Positions 44,439 through 53,915 of a stretch of 64,000 nucleotides of DNA are shown here, one piece after another. Each line of letters begins with the position of its first letter. The first letter of the stretch is position 1. Source of the DNA: Nodosilinea nodulosa PCC 7104 (GTDB taxonomy: Bacteria > Cyanobacteriota > Cyanobacteriia > Phormidesmidales > Phormidesmidaceae); contig NZ_JH976537.1 in assembly GCF_000309385.1 (NCBI RefSeq), positions 4,437,029 to 4,501,028 of the forward strand, written 5' to 3'. The notes under the pieces are model-generated. The model made no database searches, was not told the origin of the DNA, and saw nothing but the letters and a program-made list of their open reading frames with translations. Made by a program: the position numbers and the translations under genes.

Positions 44439-46553
44439 TCAGGATCGGACCTTCAAGGCAGCGCGCACGGGGCGATCGCTGCGTTGGGGGTGGGGTTCTC
44501 CAACCAAAATAACTGAGCCTTTCAGCTGGTCGACCAGGGGAGTGGTGCTGGCACCCACGGTTAGCCCATTGCCCACCCGACGACGCTGCAAGCGCAGCAT
44601 GACCAGGTCGTACTGCGCCGCTGTTTTGACAATAGTGGCCACCACGTTATCGCCCGCCAGCAGACGAACATCAATCTCACCCTCCGCTGGCGGCAGACGC
44701 TTGACCAACAGGTCAAGCTGTTTGGCCAACCGGCTGCGCTGGAGTTCTGAGGCTCGGGGGCTGTGCACGTGGAGCAGGGTGATTTTGGCCTGGTTTTGGC
44801 TGGCCAGCACTTGGGCAAACCGCAGGGTGCGCAGAACGGCAGGCGATAGCGTCTCGATGGGCAGCAAAATGGTTTTGCAGTTGACGGGGGACTCCAGCAG
44901 GCGAGCGACGACAACCGGACAGTGGGCCGACCATAAAATGTTGTCCTGGATGTTGCTGAACAGCCTCGCCCCCAGGCGCGATCGCGCTCCCATGCCGAGC
45001 AGAATCAGGTTGGCGTTTTCTTCGCGGCTGAGGTGAGAAATGGCCTGGGCCACGTTGTACTCAATTCTCAAGCGGGGGGCGATCGTAGCTTCTAGGTTGG
45101 CGCTGATGGCTTCGGCGGCTTCCAGGCGCTGGCGGCTGTGGGCCACCGCTCGGGCCAGCTGGGGCGAGTCCATCTGGGGCTGGGCCAGGGCGACCGCCAG
45201 GGGGATGACCCGCCCGTTTTCGTACCGGGCGATCGCCGCCGCCAGCTCAATCAGCCACTGCTCGGTGTTGGGGTTGTAGACCGGCACCACCACCGTAAAC
45301 GATTCAGGCATATCGGTGGGCGGGGGCAGCCAGTCGAGCACCTCGGTTTCGGTGAGGGGGGCGTCGTCGTTAACCAACTGCTGGCCTGCTCTGGTGGTGA
45401 CTAGCGGACCTAAAACGGCGGTGACCAGCATCAGCAAAATAATGCTGTTGAACACCTGTGAGTTAATGATTTCGGCCTCGTAGCCCACCAGGGCCGCCGC
45501 TAGCGTGGCCGCCACCTGCGGAATTGACAACGACCACATGGTCCAGGTTTCGGCCCAGCTGTATCGGTAAAGCAGCCGCGCGCCCAGGGCGGCCAACCCC
45601 TTGGCCAGCAGCAGGACACCGACGATGATCAGCGGCAGCTGAATCGATTGCAGCAGATCGCCAAATGCCCCCAGGTCGAGCAGCAGCCCCATGGCCACAA
45701 AAAACATGGGAATAAACAAAACGCTGCCCAAAAACTCCGTTTTTTCCTTTACGGGGCCGTCGCCAATCACGCTGTTGATGGCCAGCCCGGCCAGAAAAGC
45801 CCCAATGATGTTTTCTACCCCAATTAGCTGGGCCACCAGGGCGCAGAGGAACACCGAGAGCATGACAAAGAGAAACTGATTGCCCTCGTCTTTGCCGGTT
45901 CTGCGAAAGAAAAGCTGGCTGAGCTTTTTGAGGCCGATCAAGACTGCAATGGTGTATAAAATCAGCGATCCCAGCAGCGTCCCTAACTTCAGGGGCGAAA
46001 AGTCTCCCTGGTTAACGCCCAGGCAGATGGCCAGCACCAGCAGCGAGCCAATGTCGGTAAAGATAGTGGCTCCCACGGTGACCGTGACCGCTTCGTTGCC
46101 CACAATGCCCAGCCGCTGCACAATTGGGTAGGCCAGCAGCGTGTGGGAAGCCAGCAGCGAGCCCATTAAAACCGCCGCCAGCCAGCCAAACCCAAACAGC
46201 AGCCCGATCGCAATGCCCCCCACCATGGGGATGGTAAAGGTCATCGCCCCGAAGCCCAGGGAGCGATCGCGGGTTTTTTGAAACAGGGCCAGGTCAATTT
46301 CCAGGCCCGCCACAAACATGAGGTAGATTTTGCCGATCTCTGAAAACAGCCGCATGATGTCAGAGTCGGCGCTGAGCCATCCCAAGCCGCTGCCGCCAAA
46401 CACCACGCCAGCCATGATTAGCCCCACTAGGCCGGGCAGCCTGAACCGCTCAAACAGCGGCGGCGTGATCAGCACGATCGCCAGCAGCAGCACAAAGGTC
46501 GTGATTGGTTCGCTTAAGGTTTCTGCGATCGGTTCTGCCAGGAACAGCGCCAT
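44439..46553 (-). CDS. CPA2 cation/proton antiporter with two USP-like domains
   Basis: A 704-residue protein. Residues 1-390 are a Na+(K+)/H+ exchanger domain with about 12 helices (GLVGLIMAGVVFG, FVAGLEIDLALF, LLASHTLLAYPIVQRLG, IIGAFLAGLAINSVI). The C-terminal 300 residues contain two universal-stress-protein-like folds (ESFTVVVPVYNPNTEQ... with LILLGMGARSRLGA, and KTILLPIETLSP... ending GSVILVGEP). Fusion of antiporter and USP domains is seen in cyanobacterial NhaS/NapA-type proteins, where the tail may bind nucleotides and gate transport. The start ATG is at 46553. Transcribed divergently from the ABC exporter. Confidence 0.9.
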   Translation of the reverse strand: MALFLAEPIAETLSEPITTFVLLLAIVLITPPLFERFRLPGLVGLIMAGVVFGGSGLGWLSADSDIMRLFSEIGKIYLMFVAGLEIDLALFQKTRDRSLGFGAMTFTIPMVGGIAIGLLFGFGWLAAVLMGSLLASHTLLAYPIVQRLGIVGNEAVTVTVGATIFTDIGSLLVLAICLGVNQGDFSPLKLGTLLGSLILYTIAVLIGLKKLSQLFFRRTGKDEGNQFLFVMLSVFLCALVAQLIGVENIIGAFLAGLAINSVIGDGPVKEKTEFLGSVLFIPMFFVAMGLLLDLGAFGDLLQSIQLPLIIVGVLLLAKGLAALGARLLYRYSWAETWTMWSLSIPQVAATLAAALVGYEAEIINSQVFNSIILLMLVTAVLGPLVTTRAGQQLVNDDAPLTETEVLDWLPPPTDMPESFTVVVPVYNPNTEQWLIELAAAIARYENGRVIPLAVALAQPQMDSPQLARAVAHSRQRLEAAEAISANLEATIAPRLRIEYNVAQAISHLSREENANLILLGMGARSRLGARLFSNIQDNILWSAHCPVVVARLLESPVNCKTILLPIETLSPAVLRTLRFAQVLASQNQAKITLLHVHSPRASELQRSRLAKQLDLLVKRLPPAEGEIDVRLLAGDNVVATIVKTAAQYDLVMLRLQRRRVGNGLTVGASTTPLVDQLKGSVILVGEPHPQRSDRPVRAALKVRS

Positions 46554-46784
46554 AGGATTGCCCTTTATATAGCGAGAGCCAGGACCTGAGGACCTGGCTG
46601 CGGGGGGTGTTTCGAGGTTGAGAGTGATTAAATTAGCTCTTCTCAGGTTTAGGCTCTCCGGCCAATTCTGTCTCTCTACCCGAAGAAATACTTTGCTTTG
46701 GCGCCTGTCCCTGGCGGGGGCAGACGGGTTCCCTGCACCCCATTCATCTCCACCTCCCAAGGGCCGAAACGCTATTGTAGGAAA

Positions 46785-48638
46785 ATGAGTGAATACAGGG
46801 TAAAGCGGGTTTCGGCGCCAAAAAAGAAACAGCCGTGGCGCAATTTGGGTCAGTCGCTGGGCATGTATCGCTACGGGCAGCGCGCCATTCAGCTGGTGTG
46901 GCAGGCCGACTGGCGGCTGACGGTGGTGCTGGGGGCACTTACCCTGGTGGCGGGGCTGCTGCCGGCGGCGATCGCCTACGTGGGCAAGCTAATTGTCGAT
47001 GCGGTGGTGCAGGCGGCCCAGTCGGGGCAGGCGGTAGATCGGCAGGCGGCGCTGATGTACCTGGCCCTGGAGGCGGTGCTGGTGGCGATGCTGGCGGGCA
47101 CGCGCCAGGGGCTGACGCTATGCCAGTCGCTGCTGCGGGTGCTGCTGGGCCAGCGGGTCAACATGATGATTTTAGAGAAGGCCCAGACTCTGCCGCTCAC
47201 CTACTTTGAAGATTCTGAGTTCTACGACAAAATGACCCAGGCCCGGCGAGAGGCCTCCCAACGGCCCCTGAGCATGGTGAACCGCACCTTTGGGGTGGTG
47301 CAGGACGGGCTGTCGCTGGTCACCTTTGGCGGGCTGCTGCTGCAATTTTCGGGCTGGGCGGTGGCGCTGCTGGCGATCGCCACCCTGCCCGCCTTCATTG
47401 CCGAGACCCAGTTTGCCGGGGAGGCCTTTCGGCTGTTTAAGTGGCGATCGCCCGAAACCCGGCAGCAGGTCTACCTGGAGGCGCTGCTGGCGCGGGAGGA
47501 CTTTGCCAAGGAGGTGAAGCTGTTTGGCCTGGGGCCATTGCTGATGCAGCGCTACCAGGATATTTTTCACAAGCTGTACGCCGAAGATCGCAGCCTGACG
47601 GTGCGCCGCAGCGGCTGGAGCTACGGGCTGGGGCTGCTGAGCACGGCCTCGTTTTACCTGGCCTACTGCTGGATTGTGCTGGAGGCGATCGCGGGCCGCA
47701 TTTCCCTCGGTGAGCTGACCATGTACCTGACGGTGTTTCGCCAGGGGCAGACCACCTTTGCCAGCTCCCTGACGGCGATCGGCGGCATGTACGAAGACGG
47801 GCTGTACCTCTCCAACCTCTACGAATTTCTGGAGCAGCCGGTGCCAGCGGATACAGGCACGGCTGTAGCGGGACTCGATCCAGCGGATGGGCTGCGCTTT
47901 GAGGACGTGTCGTTTACCTATCCGGGCAGCGATCGCCTGGCGCTAGAAGGCGTTTCCCTTCACCTCAAGCCGGGCGAAAAAATGGCGATCGTGGGGGAAA
48001 ACGGCTCCGGTAAAACGACGCTGATCAAGCTGCTGACCCGGCTCTATACGCCGTCTCAAGGCCGAATTTTGCTGGATGGCCGCGACCTGCAGGAGTGGGA
48101 CAGCGAAGTTCTTCAGCGGCGCATCGGCGTGATCTTTCAAGACTTTGTGCGCTACCAGTTTAAGGTGGGCGAAAACATCGGCGTCGGCGATGTCGCCGAC
48201 TTTGAGGATGCCCACCGCTGGCAGGACGCCGCTGCCAAGGGCACCGCCACCGAGTTTATTGAGTCGCTGCCCCAGGGCTACGACACCCAGCTGGGCAAGT
48301 GGTTTTTTGGTGGCCAGGAACTCTCCGGCGGCCAGTGGCAAAAGATCGCCCTCTCCCGCGCCTTTATGCGCACCGAGGCCGACATTCTGGTGCTCGACGA
48401 GCCCACCTCGGCTATGGATGCCGAGGCCGAAACCCGCCTGTTTGAGCAGTTTCGCGAAGCCACCCAGGATCAGATGGCGATTCTGATTTCCCACCGTTTT
48501 TCGACGGTGCGGCGGGCCGACAACATCATTGTGCTGGCCAACGGCAGGCTGATCGAGCAGGGCACCCACGCAGAGCTGCTACAGCAGGATGGCCGCTACG
48601 CCCGCCTGTTCGCCATGCAGGCGGCAGGGTATTTGTAG
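46785..48638 (+). CDS. ABC exporter, fused permease-ATPase
   Basis: A 617-residue half-transporter of the MsbA/lipid-multidrug exporter type that functions as a dimer. Six membrane helices lie in about residues 35-320. The ATPase domain (about 365-610) has Walker A GENGSGKTTL, signature ELSGGQWQKIALSRAFMR, Walker B ILVLDEPTSAMD and the switch His in LISHRFSTVRRADN. The signature has Q-W in place of the common Q-R/Q-Q, within normal variation. The substrate is unknown. ATG at 46785 (MSEYRVKRVSAPKKK) follows GTAGGAAA; a longer frame from 46698 is unlikely. Confidence 0.9.
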   Translation: MSEYRVKRVSAPKKKQPWRNLGQSLGMYRYGQRAIQLVWQADWRLTVVLGALTLVAGLLPAAIAYVGKLIVDAVVQAAQSGQAVDRQAALMYLALEAVLVAMLAGTRQGLTLCQSLLRVLLGQRVNMMILEKAQTLPLTYFEDSEFYDKMTQARREASQRPLSMVNRTFGVVQDGLSLVTFGGLLLQFSGWAVALLAIATLPAFIAETQFAGEAFRLFKWRSPETRQQVYLEALLAREDFAKEVKLFGLGPLLMQRYQDIFHKLYAEDRSLTVRRSGWSYGLGLLSTASFYLAYCWIVLEAIAGRISLGELTMYLTVFRQGQTTFASSLTAIGGMYEDGLYLSNLYEFLEQPVPADTGTAVAGLDPADGLRFEDVSFTYPGSDRLALEGVSLHLKPGEKMAIVGENGSGKTTLIKLLTRLYTPSQGRILLDGRDLQEWDSEVLQRRIGVIFQDFVRYQFKVGENIGVGDVADFEDAHRWQDAAAKGTATEFIESLPQGYDTQLGKWFFGGQELSGGQWQKIALSRAFMRTEADILVLDEPTSAMDAEAETRLFEQFREATQDQMAILISHRFSTVRRADNIIVLANGRLIEQGTHAELLQQDGRYARLFAMQAAGYL

Positions 48639-48843
48639 GCAACCAGATCCCAGGATTCTACCCTGACCAACAAACCCTGCTCAAGCCTAGAAGAACCCTG
48701 GGATCTACCTCGCCAATCCATCCATCCTGTTGACGGGGCAGCTGATTGATGAACCTGTATAGGCACACAGCAGCAGGCAACTCGAAAGTACTATAGGCTA
48801 GTGACTGTCATGACAACTGCCGGGGCAAAGGGACGTACAGGCC

Positions 48844-49395
48844 ATGTTAACTGACTTGCAACAGCGCAAATTGACCAAGCTCTTTAGCATGTACGACTCT
48901 GACTACACCGGGGTATTGGTCAAAAAAGACTTTGAGCTGATGTTCGACAAGCTCTCTACCCTGCGCAACTGGTCGCTGCGATCGCCCCGCTGCCTGGTGC
49001 TGCAAGACAAGCTCATGCGCAAGTGGCAGGGGCTAGAGAAAAAAGCCGACACCGCCAAAAATAAGCAGGTTTCCCTGGCAGAATGGCTGGCCTACTACGA
49101 TGAGGGGTTATCCGACACGGAGCCTCGCTCGGAGGACATTTTCGGCCTGATGGAGCTAGTCTTCGATGTCTTTGACCAGGATGAAGACGGCAAAGTGAAT
49201 CAGAAAGAATGGGGGCAACTGCTGGCCGCCTTTAACGAGTCCCCGGTCTACGCGCCCCTCGTGTTCCCACCGCTGGATGCCGATCAGGATGGCTATCTCA
49301 CTAAGGCCGAGGTTTTGCAGCACTTCAGCTCCTTTTGCTGTAGCGACGACGCCGACAACCCCGCCAACGGCATGTTTGGGCCTTACTCAATGTAG
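48844..49395 (+). CDS. EF-hand calcium-binding protein
   Basis: A 183-residue protein organised like eukaryotic sarcoplasmic calcium-binding proteins, with four EF-hand positions: DSDYTGVLVKKDF (about 18), a degenerate second hand (about 68, KNKQVSLAEW), DQDEDGKVNQKEW (about 116) and DADQDGYLTKAEV (about 143). The third and fourth loops have all the acidic ligands; the first ends in D-F rather than an E-ending, so may be weak. There is no signal peptide, suggesting a cytosolic Ca2+ buffer or sensor. Such stand-alone EF-hand proteins occur in several filamentous cyanobacteria. Confidence 0.85.
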   Translation: MLTDLQQRKLTKLFSMYDSDYTGVLVKKDFELMFDKLSTLRNWSLRSPRCLVLQDKLMRKWQGLEKKADTAKNKQVSLAEWLAYYDEGLSDTEPRSEDIFGLMELVFDVFDQDEDGKVNQKEWGQLLAAFNESPVYAPLVFPPLDADQDGYLTKAEVLQHFSSFCCSDDADNPANGMFGPYSM

Positions 49396-49439
49396 CCAGA
49401 CATCTCTATGGCAACAGCGTTGTAGATTGATGACATCGA

Positions 49440-49700
49440 AGATCCAGCCGACGCATTGGCATTGCAGTCGATCGCATTGACAAAACACGGTCGTGATATC
49501 GATGATCACGCCGCTGCAATGGCGTTGCAGCGCAGCGCGATCGCATTGCCCTGCAACGCAATCGTGTTGCAGGCGATTCCTTCGGATAGCTTCGCTAACG
49601 CATTAGAGAAGCCAGCGATCGCAAAGTCGGCAGAGGCGATCGTAGGGTGCGATCGCCCTAGGCGAGGCTTTGCCAACGCGGCTAATCACCTTCGCTACCT
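49440..49700. repeat. HIP1/GCATTG-rich iterated repeat tract
   Basis: GCATTG, GCAATG and TTGCAG words recur many times, mixed with GCGATCGC-type octamers, then a segment (GCGATCGCCCTAGGCGAGGC...) of a kind common in cyanobacterial repeats. The frame crossing it is a by-product of the repeats. Confidence 0.7.
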
Positions 49701-49760
49701 AAAACCCACTTACCGCACCGCATTGCACCAAAACTCACCCATCGCGCATTCCCCAGCCGC

Positions 49761-49825
49761 AGAAACCGGGTTTCTTCTACGAGTAGGCGAAGGATTGTGC
49801 CTTGTATCCCAGAAACCCGGTTTCT
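49761..49825. repeat. pair of 15-bp palindromes, cyanobacterial AGAAACC repeat
   Basis: AGAAACC-G-GGTTTCT (49761-49775) and AGAAACC-C-GGTTTCT (49811-49825) flank a 35-base spacer. These palindromes are widespread in cyanobacterial intergenic DNA. Confidence 0.85.
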
Positions 49826-49931
49826 AAATCTAGAATTTCGGTAAGGCTTTGGCGAAATTCTCGCTGAGCGCTTGTAGGGTTAGGTAACGTAGCGCTTTCC
49901 ATAAGCGTGAGACGTATCGCAAAGCTGTTTC

Positions 49932-50000
49932 GATCCCCCCAGCTTCTTGCAGTAAAAGGCCGATCACGTACCCCCCTTTTTAAGGGGGGCAGGGGGGATC
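49932..50000. repeat. inverted repeat with C6/G6 arms
   Basis: GATCCCCCC (49932-49940) is the inverse of GGGGGGATC (49992-50000), enclosing a second inverted repeat CCCCCCTTTTTAAGGGGGG (49971-49989). This type is common between cyanobacterial genes; it ends 30 bases before the pentapeptide gene. Confidence 0.8.
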
Positions 50001-50030
50001 ACAAAACCAAGCTCTAATCGCCCCGCCCCC

Positions 50031-50276
50031 ATGCAACGCCTCACCGCCAAAGAACTACAGCGTCGCTACCGTACCGGAGAGCGCAACTTTGCCAATGTAG
50101 ACATCAGCGGCGAATCGTTGCGTGGCATGGGCTTAAAGGGCATTGACCTCAGCGGTGCCGACCTCAGCCGCACTGACATACGCGGCACCAACTTTAGCGA
50201 GGCAAACTTGGTCGGTACCCAATTTGTAGAAGCTAAAGCCGGTACCCAACGCCGTCATGGCTGCCCAGGCCCATGA
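50031..50276 (+). CDS. short pentapeptide-repeat protein, probably truncated
   Basis: An 81-residue protein. An N-terminal cap (MQRLTAKELQRRYRTGERNF) leads into A-[DN]-L-x-x repeats (FANVD, LRGMG, LKGID, LSGAD, LSRTD, IRGTN, FSEAN, LVGTQF), the start of a right-handed quadrilateral beta-helix. The N-terminal R-Y-x-x-G-x-R-x-F matches full-length cyanobacterial members, which usually have many more repeats. After about eight repeats the sequence changes to AGTQRRHGCPGP and stops, so it looks broken; the HNH remnant next door supports local rearrangement. Confidence 0.65.
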   Translation: MQRLTAKELQRRYRTGERNFANVDISGESLRGMGLKGIDLSGADLSRTDIRGTNFSEANLVGTQFVEAKAGTQRRHGCPGP

Positions 50277-50282
50277 GCCTTC

Positions 50283-50567
50283 CTAAGGCGCTGCAACTTC
50301 ACCATAGGCATCGATCCTGAAACCGGGCCTGAAACCGGGGCAGAGACTGCTTTGGTTAACCTCCGGCAGCAGCGCTGGGCAGATCACTTCATCTGGCCAG
50401 TCGATGGAATCCGTTTGATTGGGGTGCCATCCACGGGGCGGGCCACTTGCGATCGCCTTGATCTCAATGACAATCGCCGTCCCGATACATTTATTCAAAC
50501 CTGTAGACAGCAGTGGAGCCTGAGCGGCCTGCATCCCTCAAAGGATGATCTGCGGCAGTCAGAGTAA
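50283..50567 (+). pseudogene. HNH endonuclease remnant (C-terminal part)
   Basis: An open frame with no start codon in context. It reads GIDPETGPETGAETALVNLRQQRWADHFIW, then IGVPSTGRATCDRLDLN and ends LHPSKDDLRQSE. This is the C-terminal pattern of cyanobacterial HNH endonucleases ('ID..TG....LFNPR.Q.W..HF.W', 'GLTPTGRATV..L..N'); the catalytic H-N-H core is absent. It follows the truncated pentapeptide gene directly. Confidence 0.65.
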
Positions 50568-50843
50568 GCTTTTGCCAAAGCTGCATCAGGCACTTTAAAG
50601 ACTTGTCAAGGCTTTATCCAGAAGCCTTTCCCCCACAGAAATAGAGTGATATAAACAAAAGTAACAGCGGCAATCCTCGGTATCTCGACCGGAAAACCGT
50701 ACATTAGATTATGTAGTCGATTTTGTATGGCCAGACAACTGCGCTCAAGGCCGCTGTTTTAGCTAAAGCCCCTCCTGGGAGGGGCCGGGGTGGGCCATCC
50801 CCTAGCCCCAATCGCTCTCAACCCTCGCTCTCAACGATCGCCC

Positions 50844-51380
50844 ATGGACAGCCCCATCCTGCTCAATACACCCGCCGCCACCTCTGAAGACTACTTCTAC
50901 TACTTTGCCTACGGCTCCTGCATGTGTCCGGTCGATTTGAAGCGATCGCTGGGTGAGAGTACCCACGCCTACGTAATTGGCCCGGCGACGCTAGAGGGCT
51001 ATCGGCTGGGGTTTTTTCGGCGATCGCGGCTGCGCGACTGTGGCGTACTCGATGTGGTGCTCAACCCTGGCTCTACCGTGCAGGGGGTGCTCTACCGCTT
51101 GCCCTGGCGGCTCAGTCCGGCTCTAGACCTGCGCGAAGAAGGCTACTGCCACGAAATGGTGACGGTCAACTGCAACGGACGAGCCTACGGCGAAACGCGC
51201 ACCTATTCCGTGATTAGCAAAACCCACGCAGAAATTGCCCCCAATGAGTGGTACTCCAGCGTGGTCATGCGCGGTGCCGCCACCTGCGGTCTGCCAGAGC
51301 AATACTGCTGGGAGCTATTTCACCACATCCATTCCCTCCAGCGGCGGCAGGCCCCGGCGACCCTGCGGCGCACCGCCTAG
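50844..51380 (+). CDS. gamma-glutamylcyclotransferase-like protein
   Basis: A 178-residue protein with the GGCT/AIG2 fold: FYYFAYGSCM at about residues 17-26 (the substrate-binding Y-G-S loop, with Cys at the position usually Asn), LEGYRLGFFRRS at about 50, VQGVLYRLPWRLSPALDLREEGYCHEMVTV at about 78-107 with acidic residues at the catalytic Glu position. Known members cleave gamma-glutamyl dipeptides or glutathione to 5-oxoproline; the exact substrate is unknown. The ATG at 50844 is preferred over one 18 codons upstream. trpB follows after 62 bases. Confidence 0.82.
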   Translation: MDSPILLNTPAATSEDYFYYFAYGSCMCPVDLKRSLGESTHAYVIGPATLEGYRLGFFRRSRLRDCGVLDVVLNPGSTVQGVLYRLPWRLSPALDLREEGYCHEMVTVNCNGRAYGETRTYSVISKTHAEIAPNEWYSSVVMRGAATCGLPEQYCWELFHHIHSLQRRQAPATLRRTA

Positions 51381-51401
51381 CGCCAGGGTCAGGGCATTCC
51401 C

Positions 51402-51407
51402 TATAAT
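51402..51407 (+). promoter_or_regulatory. -10 box of trpB
   Basis: A perfect TATAAT about 36 bases before the GTG start of trpB. No convincing -35 hexamer is seen. A start site near 51413 would favour the GTG at 51443 over the TTG at 51419. Confidence 0.5.
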
Positions 51408-51442
51408 GGGGGCTACTCTTGCCCTTCACCCCCGCCAAGCCT

Positions 51443-52687
51443 GTGACCCAAACGCCGCTGTCGCCTCGTCCCGCCATCACCGATGCTCGCCCCGATGCCC
51501 TGGGCCGCTTTGGCCAGTTTGGCGGCAAGTACGTGCCCGAAACGCTCATGCCCGCGCTCTTTGAGCTGGAGCAGGCGTTTTACCAGTACCGCGACGAGGC
51601 CGATTTCAAGGCCGAGCTAAACGGGCTGCTGAAAGATTACGTTGGTCGCGCTACGCCCCTGTATTTTGCCGAGCGGCTCACCGCCCACTACCGCCGCCCC
51701 GACGGCAACGGCCCCGACATCTATCTCAAGCGCGAAGACCTCAACCACACGGGCGCGCACAAAATTAACAACGCCCTGGGGCAGGTGCTGCTCGCCAAAC
51801 GCATGGGCAAGCAGCGCATTATTGCCGAAACCGGAGCCGGTCAGCACGGGGTAGCCACCGCGACGGTGTGCGCCCGCTTTGGCCTCCAGTGCATCATCTA
51901 CATGGGCGTTCAAGACATGGAGCGCCAGTCGCTGAACGTGTTTCGCATGCGGCTGATGGGGGCCGAGGTGCGCGGCGTGACGGCGGGCACGGGCACCCTC
52001 AAAGATGCCACCTCCGAGGCGATTCGCGACTGGGTCACGAATGTGGAAACCACCCACTACATCCTCGGCTCGGTGGCCGGGCCGCACCCCTACCCGATGA
52101 TGGTGCGCGACTTCCACGCCATTATCGGCGAAGAAACTCGCGCCCAGTGCGCCGAGAAGTTTGGCGGGCTGCCCGATATTTTGATGGCCTGCGTCGGCGG
52201 CGGCTCCAACGCCATGGGCCTGTTCCACGAGTTTGTGAATGAACCCACGGTGCGCATGATTGGCATTGAGGCGGCGGGCAGCGGCGTGGCTAGCGGCAAG
52301 CACGCCGCCACCCTCACCGAGGGCCGAGTGGGCGTGCTCCACGGCGCGATGAGCTATCTGCTGCAAGATAGCGAAGGCCAGGTGATCGAGGCCCATTCCA
52401 TCAGCGCTGGTCTCGACTACCCCGGCGTTGGCCCCGAGCACAGCTTTTTGAAGGATGCGGGCCGGGCCGAGTACTACAGCGTCACCGACCAGGAGGCGCT
52501 GGATGCCTTCCAGCGGGTGTCGCGCCTGGAGGGGATTATCCCCGCCCTGGAAACCGCCCACGCTTTCGCCTACCTGGAAACGCTTTGCCCTCAGCTCTCC
52601 GGCAACCCCCGCATTGTGATCAACTCATCAGGCCGGGGCGATAAGGATGTGAATACCGTTGCTAAAGCGCTGGGCGGGCTGGAGTAG
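51443..52687 (+). CDS. trpB: tryptophan synthase beta subunit
   Basis: A 414-residue PLP enzyme joining indole and serine. The cofactor Lys is in [15 protein letters not shown] (about residue 107), followed by [14 protein letters not shown], the glycine-rich phosphate loop [10 protein letters not shown] (about 238) and the C-terminal [26 protein letters not shown] is the typical N-terminus. The GTG start fits the family length and the -10 box; a TTG 24 bases upstream is possible. trpA and other trp genes are not adjacent, as usual in cyanobacteria. Confidence 0.97.
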   Translation: MTQTPLSPRPAITDARPDALGRFGQFGGKYVPETLMPALFELEQAFYQYRDEADFKAELNGLLKDYVGRATPLYFAERLTAHYRRPDGNGPDIYLKREDLNHTGAHKINNALGQVLLAKRMGKQRIIAETGAGQHGVATATVCARFGLQCIIYMGVQDMERQSLNVFRMRLMGAEVRGVTAGTGTLKDATSEAIRDWVTNVETTHYILGSVAGPHPYPMMVRDFHAIIGEETRAQCAEKFGGLPDILMACVGGGSNAMGLFHEFVNEPTVRMIGIEAAGSGVASGKHAATLTEGRVGVLHGAMSYLLQDSEGQVIEAHSISAGLDYPGVGPEHSFLKDAGRAEYYSVTDQEALDAFQRVSRLEGIIPALETAHAFAYLETLCPQLSGNPRIVINSSGRGDKDVNTVAKALGGLE

Positions 52688-52733
52688 TTCTTTCTACCGA
52701 TTGAATTGTCCAAAGCTGGGGTAGGGATTGCAG

Positions 52734-53222
52734 ATGAGCGCGGAAATCGATGTCAAGCCAAAGTCACTGTACGACCAGGATTATCAACTCTGGTTGGAAA
52801 ATACTGTCGCTCAGCTGCAATCCCAAGACTTTAGCGCCCTTGATTTGGAAAACCTGATTGAGGAAATTGAGAGCTTGGGTAGAAGTGATAAGCGATCGCT
52901 CAACAGCTATCTAAAACGACTCTGTGAGCACCTGCTAAAGCTCCGCTACTGGGAGACGGAGCGCGATCGCTGCTTCTCTGGCTGGGATAGAGAAATCGTT
53001 AACTTTCGCCAAGAGATTCAGGCCATCCTAGACGATAGCCCTAGTCTGCGCAACCATCTCAGAAATCGTTACGCTGCCGAATATATTAAGGGTCGAGAGC
53101 TGTTTCTCAAGTCCAGCAAATTAGACCCTCAGCAAGTACCTGAGGATCCTTGGTTCACGCTTGAGCAAGCCCTTGACGATAACTGGTTGCCCTGGCAGCC
53201 CGACCCCCCTGACAACAATTAG
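52734..53222 (+). CDS. DUF29 domain-containing protein
   Basis: A 162-residue cytosolic protein of the DUF29 family, recognised by LYDQDYQLWLENTVAQLQSQDFSALDLENLIEEIESLGRSDKRSLNSYLKRLCEHLLKLRYW and a second helical half with W-D-R-E-I-x-x-F-R-x-E-I. DUF29 is abundant in cyanobacteria, often in many copies per genome; its function is unknown. It begins 46 bases after trpB and lies 8 bases before the RNase D gene, so the three may form one transcript. Confidence 0.9.
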   Translation: MSAEIDVKPKSLYDQDYQLWLENTVAQLQSQDFSALDLENLIEEIESLGRSDKRSLNSYLKRLCEHLLKLRYWETERDRCFSGWDREIVNFRQEIQAILDDSPSLRNHLRNRYAAEYIKGRELFLKSSKLDPQQVPEDPWFTLEQALDDNWLPWQPDPPDNN

Positions 53223-53230
53223 GAACCCCT

Positions 53231-53857
53231 ATGGCCGACGGTTTTGAAATCTGCGATCGCGACCTTACCCCCGAGCTGCTGAGCCGCTACCAACAGGCCA
53301 GCGCGATCGCCTGCGATACCGAGACCATGGGATTGCTGCCCTGGCGCGATCGCCTCTGCCTGGTGCAGCTGGCCGACGCCGACGGATATGTGGCGGTGGT
53401 GCGTATCGAGCTGGGCCAGCGGGAAGCGCCCCTGCTCAAAGAACTACTCGAAGCACCGGGCATTCTCAAGCTGTTTCACTTTGCCCGCTTTGACCTGGCC
53501 ACGCTAAAGCACAACCTGGGCATCACGGTGGCCCCCGTGTTTTGCAGCAAAATTGCCAGCAAGCTGAGCCGCACCTACAGCCCTCGCCACGGCCTCAAGG
53601 AACTGGTTAAAGAGCTAGAGGGCATTGAACTCGACAAAACTGCCCAAAGTTCCGACTGGGGCAATGCCATGCACCTGTCCGAAGAGCAGCTGCGCTACGC
53701 CGCCAACGACGTCCGCTACCTGCACAGCATTCAGCAAACCCTCACTGCAATGCTCAAGCGCGAGGGCCGGTGGGAACTGGCGCTAGACTGCTTTAGCTGC
53801 CTGCCCACCTTCGTGGCTCTAGATTTGCTTCAGTACCAGGGCGTGTTTGAGCATTGA
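53231..53857 (+). CDS. rnd: RNase D-like 3'-5' exonuclease
   Basis: A 208-residue DEDD-type exonuclease domain: Exo I ACDTETMG (about 27-34), Exo II FHFARFDLATLK (about 81-92) and Exo III YAANDVRYL (about 156-164) supply the four acidic metal ligands. The C-terminal HRDC domains of E. coli RNase D are absent; the short form is common in cyanobacteria. It probably trims tRNA or other stable RNA 3' ends. The gene lies 8 bases after the DUF29 gene. Confidence 0.92.
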   Translation: MADGFEICDRDLTPELLSRYQQASAIACDTETMGLLPWRDRLCLVQLADADGYVAVVRIELGQREAPLLKELLEAPGILKLFHFARFDLATLKHNLGITVAPVFCSKIASKLSRTYSPRHGLKELVKELEGIELDKTAQSSDWGNAMHLSEEQLRYAANDVRYLHSIQQTLTAMLKREGRWELALDCFSCLPTFVALDLLQYQGVFEH

Positions 53858-53915
53858 GGCCGGATAAGATAGGTCTATTCATCTCGAAGATTGATTGACT
53901 ACGAGGAGAACCACT

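Noticed and set aside
49456..49827. 123-codon frame in the repeat tract
   Set aside because: Made of iterated GCATTG/HIP1 repeats and the AGAAACC palindromes; no protein-like features.
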